Source: Parvicella sp964387945 (GTDB lineage Bacteria; Bacteroidota; Bacteroidia; Flavobacteriales_D; Parvicellaceae). From it: a stretch of DNA of 64,000 nt. The stretch is taken from assembly GCA_964387945.1 (NCBI GenBank), contig CAYLYX010000006.1:62001-126000 (forward strand), written 5' to 3'. How positions within the stretch are numbered: the first letter of the stretch is position 1; each line of letters begins with the position of its first letter. Made by a program: the position numbers and the translations under genes. Positions 1 through 8,015 of this stretch are shown here, piece by piece. The notes beneath the pieces are model-generated. The model was given only the letters and a program-made list of their open reading frames with translations. It was not told the origin of the DNA and ran no database searches.

Positions 1-1605
1 GTTGACTTTAATAAAAGCCATGTACAGGCTTTAGTAATTGCTCCAACAAGAGAGTTGTGTGTGCAGATTTCTAACGATCTTCAAACTTTTGCTAAGTACC
101 ATAAAAGTGCAAAAGTTGCTACCATCTACGGTGGGGCGAGCATTGACAAGCAGGCAAGAGAAATAAAAAGGGGGGCACAGATTGTTTCTGCAACTCCAGG
201 AAGGTTAATTGATATGATCAGCAGAAGGTTGGTCAATTTGAAAGATGTTGAGATCGTAGTGTTGGATGAGGCAGATGAAATGCTGAACATGGGCTTCAAG
301 GAGGATATTGATAACATTTTGGAAGGTACACCAGAAGAAAAGTCTGTTTGGTTGTTCTCTGCAACGATGCCAAAAGATGTGGCAAAGATTGCCAAGACCT
401 ACATGTCCAATCCTATTGAAATTACAGTTGGGAGTAAGAATTCAAGTAACGAGAATATAACCCACGAGTATTATTGTGTCAATAATAGAAATAGGTATTA
501 TGCCTTAAAGCGCGTGTTGGATTTTAATCCAAATATCTACGGACTGATTTTTTGCAGAACCAAAAGAGAAACACAAGAAGTGGCAGATAACTTGATGCGC
601 GATGGATACAATGCAGAACCTTTGCACGGTGATCTTTCTCAAATGCAGCGAGATAAGGTGATGGAGAAATTCCGTGACAAAACGTTACAGATTTTAGTGG
701 CAACAGATGTTGCGGCAAGAGGAATTGATGTGGATGATATCACCCACGTGATTAACTATAACTTGCCAGATGATATTGAGAACTACACGCACCGTTCAGG
801 ACGTACAGCAAGAGCTGGAAAGCACGGTGTATCATTAGTTTTTGTTACACCCAAGGAAGTATATCGCATTAAGCAAGTGGAGAAAGTTATTCAGAAGAAA
901 TTCTCTTTTGAAGAAGTTCCGAGCGGAGAAGAGATTTGTAGAGAACAGTTGTTTGCGTTGATTGATAATATTAAGCGCGTAGAAATCCGAGAAGATCAGA
1001 TCGAAGAATACCTACCGACAGTGGTGGAGTTGTTTGAAGATTATTCAAAAGAAGAGCTGATTAAACGATTTGTGGGAGCGGAATTCAATAAATTCCTAGA
1101 ATACTACGAGCGATCAGGAGACCTAAATGCAGATCCAAAGAGTGGCGGAAAAGACGATAGAGGCGGAAGAGATAGAGACAGAGGAAGAAAGCGCGATAGA
1201 AAGACCGATACGAATAAGGAAAGATTCTTTGTGAACTTGGGTCTTTCGGCTGGTTTGAATAAAGGAGCCATCGTAAGGTTAGTCTGCAATCAAACCGGAA
1301 TCTCATCTGCAGATATCGGAAGAATAGATTTGTTCAATGAATTCTCATTCTTTGATGCCAATGTAGAGCACACAGACCTTATTATTCGTCAGGCTTCTAA
1401 AATTGACTATGAAGGAAAGCCGATGAAAATTGAAGTTGCAGGAAAAGGTGGCGGAAAAGGTGGAAATAAAGGAGGAGGAAGAAGTGGTGGTCGTTCTCGT
1501 GGTGGTAACGCAGAAGGAAAAAGATCGAAAGAAACCGGCAATCGCAGATCATCCGCAGGGAAGAAAGGTGGTAATAGAGGGTCGAGGAGAAAAGGACGTA
1601 GATAA
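1..1605 (+). CDS. DEAD-box ATP-dependent RNA helicase with DbpA-type RNA-binding domain (5' end outside window)
   Basis: The reading frame is open from base 1, where codons for APTREL (motif Ia) are already visible, so the Q motif and Walker A lie upstream of the window. Visible motifs are DEAD at 265-276, SAT (LFSATMP), and motif VI (HRSGRTARAGKHG). After the RecA2 domain comes a charged linker, then at about 1219-1435 a fold starting RFFVNLGLSAG that matches the DbpA/CsdA C-terminal RNA-binding domain. The end is a Gly/Arg/Lys-rich tail of RGG type. Family knowledge: such helicases remodel rRNA or mRNA duplexes in ribosome assembly and cold adaptation. Whether this is the DeaD or DbpA orthologue cannot be told from the part seen. 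Confidence 0.95.
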   Translation, partial: VDFNKSHVQALVIAPTRELCVQISNDLQTFAKYHKSAKVATIYGGASIDKQAREIKRGAQIVSATPGRLIDMISRRLVNLKDVEIVVLDEADEMLNMGFKEDIDNILEGTPEEKSVWLFSATMPKDVAKIAKTYMSNPIEITVGSKNSSNENITHEYYCVNNRNRYYALKRVLDFNPNIYGLIFCRTKRETQEVADNLMRDGYNAEPLHGDLSQMQRDKVMEKFRDKTLQILVATDVAARGIDVDDITHVINYNLPDDIENYTHRSGRTARAGKHGVSLVFVTPKEVYRIKQVEKVIQKKFSFEEVPSGEEICREQLFALIDNIKRVEIREDQIEEYLPTVVELFEDYSKEELIKRFVGAEFNKFLEYYERSGDLNADPKSGGKDDRGGRDRDRGRKRDRKTDTNKERFFVNLGLSAGLNKGAIVRLVCNQTGISSADIGRIDLFNEFSFFDANVEHTDLIIRQASKIDYEGKPMKIEVAGKGGGKGGNKGGGRSGGRSRGGNAEGKRSKETGNRRSSAGKKGGNRGSRRKGRR

Positions 1606-1738
1606 TTTGAAAATGTTATAATTTAAAGACTTGACAAGGCGTATAGGAAAAATGCATTGTCAAATCAATTAATTCCCAAATTTTCAAACTGAAGATGTTC
1701 CATTTCTTATCTTCGTAATTATACTTTTCAAAAAGCGT
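1606..1738. other. intergenic with inverted repeat and possible -7 box
   Basis: The stretch holds an inverted repeat, TTGACAA and TTGTCAA about 20 bp apart (around 1632-1665), without a clear T-run. TATCTTCG at 1708-1715 is near the Bacteroidota -7 consensus TAnnTTTG and lies about 24 bp before the next start codon. No -33 element is obvious. Confidence 0.3.
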
Positions 1739-2263
1739 ATGGAAGAATTTATTGATTTACTTAAATATACCGTTCCCTCGGTTGTCGTTTTTGCAGTGAC
1801 TTTCTTTATGATGAAAACATTCTTTGAACGAGAGAAAAAACTTCGGGAGGAAGAAAACAAGGTGCAAGCTCGTAAGGATTATGTTCCGCTAAGGATTCAA
1901 GCATATGAGCGAGCAGCATTGTATTTGGAGCGTATTGATCCAAACAACCTCATCATGCGAGTTCATTCTCCTGGAATGAGTGCCAATCGTTTGCATGGAG
2001 AGCTTCTCAAGACCATTAGGGAAGAGTATAATCATAATATGGTTCAGCAGATTTACATCTCCCAGCGGGCTTGGTCTCAACTAAAGAGAGCGAAGGAAGA
2101 GAGTATAAAAATTATCAATATGGCTGCTCAGCAAATGAAGGAACATTCCTCTGGAGTAGATCTCAGTAGCGCAATTTTTGAAATTGTTGCTAACCTTGAA
2201 AAGCTGCCGACCGAAATTGCCTTGGAAAAGGTAAAAGCAGATTTTCAAAAAGGAATGGTTTAG
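1739..2263 (+). CDS. DUF7935 family membrane protein
   Basis: This 174-residue protein has one N-terminal membrane helix (about residues 10-27, VPSVVVFAVTFFMMKTFF). A charged, helical cytoplasmic part with heptad-like spacing follows and carries an LRIQAYERAALYLERI segment. That layout and segment match the conserved Bacteroidota family annotated DUF7935. Function is unknown. The gene stands alone between the helicase and a secreted PKD protein, with its own short upstream region. The ATG follows a stretch lacking a Shine-Dalgarno sequence, as is normal in this phylum. Confidence 0.75.
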   Translation: MEEFIDLLKYTVPSVVVFAVTFFMMKTFFEREKKLREEENKVQARKDYVPLRIQAYERAALYLERIDPNNLIMRVHSPGMSANRLHGELLKTIREEYNHNMVQQIYISQRAWSQLKRAKEESIKIINMAAQQMKEHSSGVDLSSAIFEIVANLEKLPTEIALEKVKADFQKGMV

Positions 2264-2382
2264 GCAGACAACCTCTTCACTTAGAATTCGTCTAAAAAGG
2301 GTAGGGAGAAAAAAATAAAAAAATCTCCCCCCCTCAAACGAAAATTGTTCGTTACTACTAACAAAGAACAAAACTAAGTGAT

Positions 2383-4017
2383 ATGAAAACTATTAAACTC
2401 TTTACCTTATTATTGACTGTCCTCTTTGTCGGGAGCACAAGCGCTCAATGTGACGCTACTTTTACTAGTACTAGTCCTTCTAGTGGAACTTTTGTATTTA
2501 CTAACCCTGGTATTTATGATGCTTATTACTGGGATTTTGGTGATGGAAACACCACTTCAGGAGGAAATACCGTTACGAATGTTTACTCCTCAAACGGATT
2601 GTATAGCGTCTGTCTTACTGTAGTCGACTCTGTAAATTCGTGTACCGATACGTACTGCGATTCTGTTTATGTCTCCGGGCTAGCCGTTACGTGCGATGCG
2701 AGTTGGACAAGTTATCCTGATTCAACAGGAAGTGTTTATTTCGTGTCAGCGCAAACTGGAACTGGGTACTCCTACTATTGGGAGTTTGGAGACGGAAATA
2801 CGTCAAGCCTTGCAAATCCAACACATACGTATTCGTCTAATGGAACGTATAGTGTTACACTGACCATTTGGAATGGGTCGAGTTGTTCAGATACTGTCGG
2901 CAACAATATTAATGTAACTACTGTAGGGTCGAATCCCGTTGTTACTTGTGATGCATCTTTTTCCACAATGCTAGATTCTGCATCATGTAACACGATTTAT
3001 TACGGTGCATACAATACTAATTACTCAGATTACTACTGGTATTTTGGTGATGGAACCACATCAAATAACTCTTGGGGGACGCATACCTATACGCAGGATG
3101 GAACTTATACCATTGAGTTGACGGTTTACGATGCGGATTCTGCTGGAAACTACATTTGTGGAGATACTACTTATCAAGTTGTCGTGATTAACTGTAATGG
3201 ATCAAGTGGGTCTTGTGATGCTTCTGCAATGCTTGTGGATAGCGCAGGTTATCTTTATGGAATTCCCAACACGTACTCGGCTAATTATGACTACTTCTGG
3301 GATTTTGGAGATGGAAACACAAGCACTCAGGTTTATCCTTGGCATCAATATGCTGCCCCAGGTACCTATAACGTTTGTTTGACGGTTACAGATTCAGCAC
3401 AAGGGTGTACAGATACGCAGTGCTACATGTATACGGTGATATCTCCAACCTCATGTAATGCAGACTTCTACTTATTTCAGGATAGCACGAACGCAGGAGT
3501 TTATTATGCATGGAACATGTCTACTGGAAATAACTTGACTTACTTCTGGGACTTTGGTGATGGAAATACAAGTACACAAGCTTACCCGATTCACACGTAT
3601 ACTTCAGTTGGGGTTTACCAATTGTGTTTGACTGTGGCTGATGGAAGTGGATGCACAAGCACTTTCTGTGATACCATTAACGTAGTTGTAAAGGCAAATG
3701 GTACTACCTTGGGTGTGTCACCAGCAGGACAATTTGCTGCGGTAGAAGATGTGAACATTGTTGAGGATGTGAATCTTTATCCTAATCCTACTAGCGGTCA
3801 GGTTAATCTAGCAATAGATCTTTCTCAGCAGGGAGAGTTTACCATCTCTATTTTGAATTACGTTGGTCAGTTCATTGAGATGAATACGGTGCAATTGAAT
3901 GCTGGTCAAAATGCTTTGAATTTGGATTTGTCAACTCAGCCTAAAGGAGTTTACATTGTGAATATCCAAGATGAAGCGACAGGATCAAGTCGAAACATCA
4001 AGTTAATCAAAGAGTAA
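2383..4017 (+). CDS. secreted PKD-repeat protein with T9SS type A sorting signal
   Basis: The 544-residue protein has a signal peptide (MKTIKLFTLLLTVLFVGS, cleavage near TSAQ) and five PKD-like Ig domains. Each carries the WxFGDGxT core (YYWDFGDGN, YYWEFGDGN, YYWYFGDGT, YFWDFGDGN twice) and paired cysteines. The C-terminal 80 residues begin NLYPNPTSGQ and end in a basic strand (RNIKLIKE), the pattern of a T9SS type A signal. The protein is therefore expected to leave through the Por/Gld/Spr machinery and be attached to or released from the surface. No catalytic domain is visible, so an adhesin or matrix role is inference. A strong terminator follows at 4031. Confidence 0.85.
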   Translation: MKTIKLFTLLLTVLFVGSTSAQCDATFTSTSPSSGTFVFTNPGIYDAYYWDFGDGNTTSGGNTVTNVYSSNGLYSVCLTVVDSVNSCTDTYCDSVYVSGLAVTCDASWTSYPDSTGSVYFVSAQTGTGYSYYWEFGDGNTSSLANPTHTYSSNGTYSVTLTIWNGSSCSDTVGNNINVTTVGSNPVVTCDASFSTMLDSASCNTIYYGAYNTNYSDYYWYFGDGTTSNNSWGTHTYTQDGTYTIELTVYDADSAGNYICGDTTYQVVVINCNGSSGSCDASAMLVDSAGYLYGIPNTYSANYDYFWDFGDGNTSTQVYPWHQYAAPGTYNVCLTVTDSAQGCTDTQCYMYTVISPTSCNADFYLFQDSTNAGVYYAWNMSTGNNLTYFWDFGDGNTSTQAYPIHTYTSVGVYQLCLTVADGSGCTSTFCDTINVVVKANGTTLGVSPAGQFAAVEDVNIVEDVNLYPNPTSGQVNLAIDLSQQGEFTISILNYVGQFIEMNTVQLNAGQNALNLDLSTQPKGVYIVNIQDEATGSSRNIKLIKE

Positions 4018-4030
4018 TTTTATCAACAAA

Positions 4031-4062
4031 GCTCCACCTCAAGCTTGGGGTGGAGCTTTTTT
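4031..4062 (+). terminator. Rho-independent terminator after the PKD protein
   Basis: GCTCCACCTC (4031-4040) pairs with GGGGTGGAGC (4047-4056), with one T-G wobble and a six-base loop AAGCTT whose outer pairs can extend the stem. A run of six T follows. The following sigma factor gene begins at or just after it. Confidence 0.85.
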
Positions 4063-4074
4063 CTTTCCCCCAGC

Positions 4075-4611
4075 TTGCAGATAGATGAGCGAACGATAAA
4101 AAAAATAAAAAAAGGTGATCGAAAGGTCATTCTATCGCTCTATAACTATACCTTCAATGTGTTGATGGCTACAGCTGTTCGGTACAAAAACAATGAAGAA
4201 GATCAAATGACGATTGTCAATAATGCTTTCATGAAAATGATAGACCATATAGACAAGTTTAAAGTAGGAACAGCCTTTTTATCCTGGACGAAAAGAATTG
4301 TAATCAACGTGGCAATTGATGATTTTAGAAAGAGTAAAAAATACGACACGATATTTGATTGGAGTGATGAAATCAGTAACGAAGCTGTAACTGAAGAAGA
4401 AATTGACGATAATCTATCGGTAGAAGAAGTAAAAAAGGTGATGAATGAATTGCCACCTGCGACCAGAGTTGTATTTAATTTGTTTGCCATAGATGGGTTA
4501 AAAAATAAGGAAATTGCGGAAGAGTTAGGGATTACCTATGAAACCGTAAAATGGCACATAAAAAGTGCAAGAAAAGAAATCAGAAAAAAACTTAGTTTAA
4601 AACCAGCTTGA
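4075..4611 (+). CDS. ECF-type RNA polymerase sigma factor
   Basis: The protein has region 2 (KKGDRKVILSLYNYTFNVLM onward, with FLSWTKRIVINVAIDDFRK) and region 4 with a helix-turn-helix (LPPATRVVFNLFAIDGLKNKEIAEELGITYETVKW). At about 179 residues it fits the ECF sigma-70 family. I chose TTG at 4075; a TTG at 4045 is in frame but lies inside the upstream terminator. No ATG exists before region 2 is already under way, so a TTG start seems real. The stop overlaps the next start as TTGA, implying translational coupling to the membrane protein downstream, which is the likely anti-sigma or sensor partner. Confidence 0.85.
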   Translation: MQIDERTIKKIKKGDRKVILSLYNYTFNVLMATAVRYKNNEEDQMTIVNNAFMKMIDHIDKFKVGTAFLSWTKRIVINVAIDDFRKSKKYDTIFDWSDEISNEAVTEEEIDDNLSVEEVKKVMNELPPATRVVFNLFAIDGLKNKEIAEELGITYETVKWHIKSARKEIRKKLSLKPA

Positions 4612-6053
4612 AAGGATCAGACGAAAATATTGACCGATTAATTAACGAGAAACTGTCTTCAGGTAATTTCGAAGTTCCTGCTGCCTTTACGGATGACTTA
4701 AACAAGCGTTTGGATGAGAAGTTTGGTAAGAAGAAAGGCTATTGGCTTTGGGGAATAATGGCAGCTGTACTGATCATCGGTGCGGTTTCCATTCCTTGGT
4801 TGATGAGCGATTCTGGTTCAGAAGGAGACATTGCGTCATATTCAACCGTTGAGGAAGAAAATGATAACAAAAAAGACCTTGTAGGCAATGATGATTTCAG
4901 TTCTGAAAAGGCAGAAAAAACAGCCGATGTACCAAACAATACATCTTCATCTTCGATAGGAGGTATTGTAAAGACTTCAACTGATGATTCAGAAAAGCTA
5001 ACAACCGATGTTTCATCAAACTTCACCAGTACTAGCTCAAATACTTCTGATGCATCTAAGACAAAAGATACAAAATCTTCAGACCAAAATTCTGATGATG
5101 GATCATCGAGCTACGTAGAAAGCAAATCGGATGAGTTGTCTTCCAACGATTCAACTTTGGCACAAAGCAACTTCGATGGAAAAAATGACAACAAAAAAGA
5201 TGATTCTTCTACTGATGAGGTAGCTCCTCATTCCGCTCTAGATGATAGTATTTTTGTAATTGATTCATCGCTCATTGTGGATGAGACTTTTATCGATACC
5301 ATAAAAAAATACAAAGACTCTGTTGTTATCAGGGATTCTGTGGTGATTCGTGATAGTATAGTGATAAGAGATTCTGTAATCCAAGTATCGGGTAATAGCA
5401 AATGGAGTTTGGCGGTTTTTGGTGGGCTGAACCAAGGCAAGAGTAATGCTATAGGTTTAACTTATCAAAGTATTGTTTCACCTGCGTTTGGATTGGGAGT
5501 GGATTACGAACTTTCAAACTTTTTAATCGGTTCTGGAGTAGAGCTGAGACAAAGTTCAGAAGAGTTAAACGTACAGTATGAAACGTATTCGACATCAGAT
5601 TCAATTTATATTGCGAGTTACGATCCATATATTATCTATGATTCAGTTGGAAATGTAGATACAACAATATTAGTTCCTGTATATGATACCACAACTGTTA
5701 CGACAAGTGTTACTAACAGTGACTATGTTAAGAATACGGTAAGTTGGTTGAGTATCCCATTGCGTTTTCAATATCGTTTTGATCTTAATAAGTGGAGTAT
5801 TATACCTGGAGTTGGTATGAATGTAAGTATTGCTATCGCTGGTGATCCCAATCAGCCCGATCCATGGTTGGATAATGCAGTGGGAGAGAGTAAGATGCGA
5901 TTAAATTATCAGTTGCACCTTCAAATCAGAAGACGGTTTGGAAGTTCGGGGAATTATGGATTTGTTCAACCCTACTTTATGAATCAACTGAACAATACAA
6001 CCTACAGGTACAATAACTTGGGGCTCAACTTCGGAATCGGCTTTAGATTTTAG
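4608..6053 (+). CDS. anti-sigma-like membrane protein with C-terminal outer-membrane beta-barrel
   Basis: This 481-residue protein has a cytoplasmic N-terminus (residues 1-43, NIDRLINEKL... like short anti-sigma heads), one membrane helix (about 45-65) and a Ser/Asp/Lys-rich linker (about 66-225). Then come four turns of a 7-residue motif (DSVVIRD, DSVVIRD, DSIVIRD, DSVIQ) at 5318-5385. The C-terminal ~215 residues have alternating strands and end in Phe (FGIGFRF), as in small porin-like outer-membrane barrels. It starts with TTG overlapping the sigma factor stop. Inference: it senses envelope state and holds the sigma factor at the inner membrane. Chains of this type are seen elsewhere in Bacteroidota, usually annotated simply as outer membrane beta-barrel proteins. 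Confidence 0.7.
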   Translation: MKGSDENIDRLINEKLSSGNFEVPAAFTDDLNKRLDEKFGKKKGYWLWGIMAAVLIIGAVSIPWLMSDSGSEGDIASYSTVEEENDNKKDLVGNDDFSSEKAEKTADVPNNTSSSSIGGIVKTSTDDSEKLTTDVSSNFTSTSSNTSDASKTKDTKSSDQNSDDGSSSYVESKSDELSSNDSTLAQSNFDGKNDNKKDDSSTDEVAPHSALDDSIFVIDSSLIVDETFIDTIKKYKDSVVIRDSVVIRDSIVIRDSVIQVSGNSKWSLAVFGGLNQGKSNAIGLTYQSIVSPAFGLGVDYELSNFLIGSGVELRQSSEELNVQYETYSTSDSIYIASYDPYIIYDSVGNVDTTILVPVYDTTTVTTSVTNSDYVKNTVSWLSIPLRFQYRFDLNKWSIIPGVGMNVSIAIAGDPNQPDPWLDNAVGESKMRLNYQLHLQIRRRFGSSGNYGFVQPYFMNQLNNTTYRYNNLGLNFGIGFRF

Positions 6054-7948
6054 AAGTCTTTCCACAAGCAGTATTTGTTTCTATTTCCTTCCCAGAGTTC
6101 AATTCGATAATCAAGAATTTTCAGAGGCTGTTCATTCGGGTTCCAAATATAGGTTTTAAGCTCGGGTAGCGTTTTACGGTGGTTGAGCAAAACATCCATG
6201 CTTAACGCGATGACTACGTGCACTGTAGAGTCTTTCGGGTTGAAGTAGAAGAGATCGGATGAGTTGGCCGAATAATGCAGTGATGAATCAACGCCTAATT
6301 CTTTGAATTCTGCTACCAACTTTACGTCTTGCTTTTCATTGCTCAAATTTATCTTAGTCGAGACCACTAGCAGGTCATATTCATGTTCTAACTGACTTTG
6401 AATATCAATCGTGGTTCCTAAACTAAATGTGCTACTGTCAGCATATGTCCCAGAAGACATGCGCACGCCATTACTATTGTTCATCGTTGGATGCGCTAAA
6501 ACATCGTGATAACCATTATAACTTAAATCCTGATACTCCCAGCCCCTTGAGAACAAATAGCTGGCGGCACCACTGACATAGTTTACCTCCACAAGGTTTG
6601 GGTAGTAGATGTGTGCTATGGCAATTAACTCTTTTGGAAACTGTTCCACATGTCCTAAAAAGAGCTGATTTTTATCGCAGTTTATGATGTACTCTTCAAA
6701 TTCTTTCAGCGTATTCACTTTTTCTTCCCATGCCAGATAGCCAGTTGGGATGTCAATGTTTCTAGGGAAATTGATTTCCAGAAAGTGAGGATAGGTAGCA
6801 AACACAAAACATGTTTTTTCTTCATCGTATTGAGCAGCATCTTCTTTCATTTGAAAGTAACGATTGGCATAGAACACTTCGAAGTGTTTTCGATGAAAAG
6901 TTAGCGAAGTGGTTCCCACCAAAAGGACAAGAACAACCAAGGTAGCTTTGGTTTTCTGTTGTAATTCAGGGATCCAACCGAGTAGGCTAAAAAGCATAAA
7001 AGGAAATAAAAAGATCAGCATGGAGGGTTGCAGAACAGGGTTTACTTTCACAGAATAATAGTAACCTATGACCCAAACACCGAAGAACCAAATTCCAGAA
7101 ATCAACACCCATTTGAATGATCGGCTCTTTTTAAAGCTGTAAATACCGACAGTTACTATTGCAACAAAAGAAATCATCAATGCTATTGAGTGGTTAAAGC
7201 TGTAACTAAAGAAGTCGAGGATAAATTGAGGAGTTGGCTCGCCAAGCCATTCACCCACACCACCACGGTCGAGTTGATGTAAAAAGATGGATAGGTTGGG
7301 AAGGTAAAGAAGTACAATCAATACCCCCAATATGAGATATTTTAGTACATATTTTCGCTGGACCACGAATACGCCTGTAACACCAATCAGAAACGAAGCT
7401 AGGAGTGAGAAATGGTGATTGTAAGCACATGCTGCTCCAAAAACTACTGTTAACACCAAATTCTTCCAGAAATTCTGTTCAGGTCGATTGACCAGTTTGT
7501 CCCAAAAATAAACCATGCACAAAACCAAAAACATTCCACTGACGTATGGTCGAGCAATCTGACTGTACATTACCGTGAACTGTAGGGTGGCCAGAAATGA
7601 AATGATCAGTAGCGCTGCGGTTTCGTTTGACCAACGTTTGAAAATAGAGTAGGCGAGGGGTAAACATCCAATTCCCATGAGAAGAAAAGGTAGTTTTACA
7701 ACCCATTGCTCATCACCAAAAAGTTTCACCCAATAGTAGGTAAAAACTTGCACGCCTGGAGGGTGGGTATCTGGTTTTACACCAAATTCAATAAGATCTG
7801 AGAAAGTATCGAATTGAGTTCGATTCAACGTGCTCACTTCGTCATGCGTAAGTGGGATTTCAAAGAGGTTCCAGCAACGTAGGATAGTGGCAATAACAAT
7901 AATTACGATCAGCAGCTGATGCTCCGATATGTATTTTTTGATGGACAT
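6050..7948 (-). CDS. GT39-like membrane glycosyltransferase (GT-C fold)
   Basis: The 632-residue protein carries about eleven membrane helices in the first 380 residues and a soluble C-terminal part. The first periplasmic loop has the GT-C signature with an acidic pair (LTHDEVSTLNR, around residues 33-43) and KPDTHPPG, as in the PMT/ArnT/GT39 group that uses polyprenyl-phosphate sugars. The probable product is a glycosylated envelope component; the acceptor cannot be inferred. The gene overlaps the end of the convergent sigma-partner gene by 4 bp and lies behind the terminator of the S46 peptidase. Confidence 0.75.
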   Translation of the reverse strand: MSIKKYISEHQLLIVIIVIATILRCWNLFEIPLTHDEVSTLNRTQFDTFSDLIEFGVKPDTHPPGVQVFTYYWVKLFGDEQWVVKLPFLLMGIGCLPLAYSIFKRWSNETAALLIISFLATLQFTVMYSQIARPYVSGMFLVLCMVYFWDKLVNRPEQNFWKNLVLTVVFGAACAYNHHFSLLASFLIGVTGVFVVQRKYVLKYLILGVLIVLLYLPNLSIFLHQLDRGGVGEWLGEPTPQFILDFFSYSFNHSIALMISFVAIVTVGIYSFKKSRSFKWVLISGIWFFGVWVIGYYYSVKVNPVLQPSMLIFLFPFMLFSLLGWIPELQQKTKATLVVLVLLVGTTSLTFHRKHFEVFYANRYFQMKEDAAQYDEEKTCFVFATYPHFLEINFPRNIDIPTGYLAWEEKVNTLKEFEEYIINCDKNQLFLGHVEQFPKELIAIAHIYYPNLVEVNYVSGAASYLFSRGWEYQDLSYNGYHDVLAHPTMNNSNGVRMSSGTYADSSTFSLGTTIDIQSQLEHEYDLLVVSTKINLSNEKQDVKLVAEFKELGVDSSLHYSANSSDLFYFNPKDSTVHVVIALSMDVLLNHRKTLPELKTYIWNPNEQPLKILDYRIELWEGNRNKYCLWKDF

Positions 7949-7952
7949 AAAA

Positions 7953-7980
7953 AAAACCGTTTACAAAAGTAAACGGTTTT
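7953..7980 (-). terminator. terminator of the S46 peptidase gene (bidirectional)
   Basis: A perfect 12-bp stem AAAACCGTTTAC / GTAAACGGTTTT encloses the loop AAAA. T-runs on both sides let it work on either strand. It lies 35 bp past the peptidase stop codon. Read on the minus strand, TACTTTTG in the loop region also fits the -7 promoter consensus and sits 19 bp before the glycosyltransferase start. Confidence 0.85.
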
Positions 7981-8015
7981 TCTCCCGATTCCTACCGGGA
8001 CTGGTTTCGTGGTGA

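Noticed and set aside
2301..2335. GGGAGA ... TCTCCC hairpin after the DUF7935 gene
   Set aside because: The stem is short with an A-rich 14-base loop and is followed by C, not T; too weak to call a terminator.
4045..4074. earlier TTG start for the ECF sigma factor
   Set aside because: It lies inside the terminator stem and would add ten residues (GWSFFLSPS...) with no family match.
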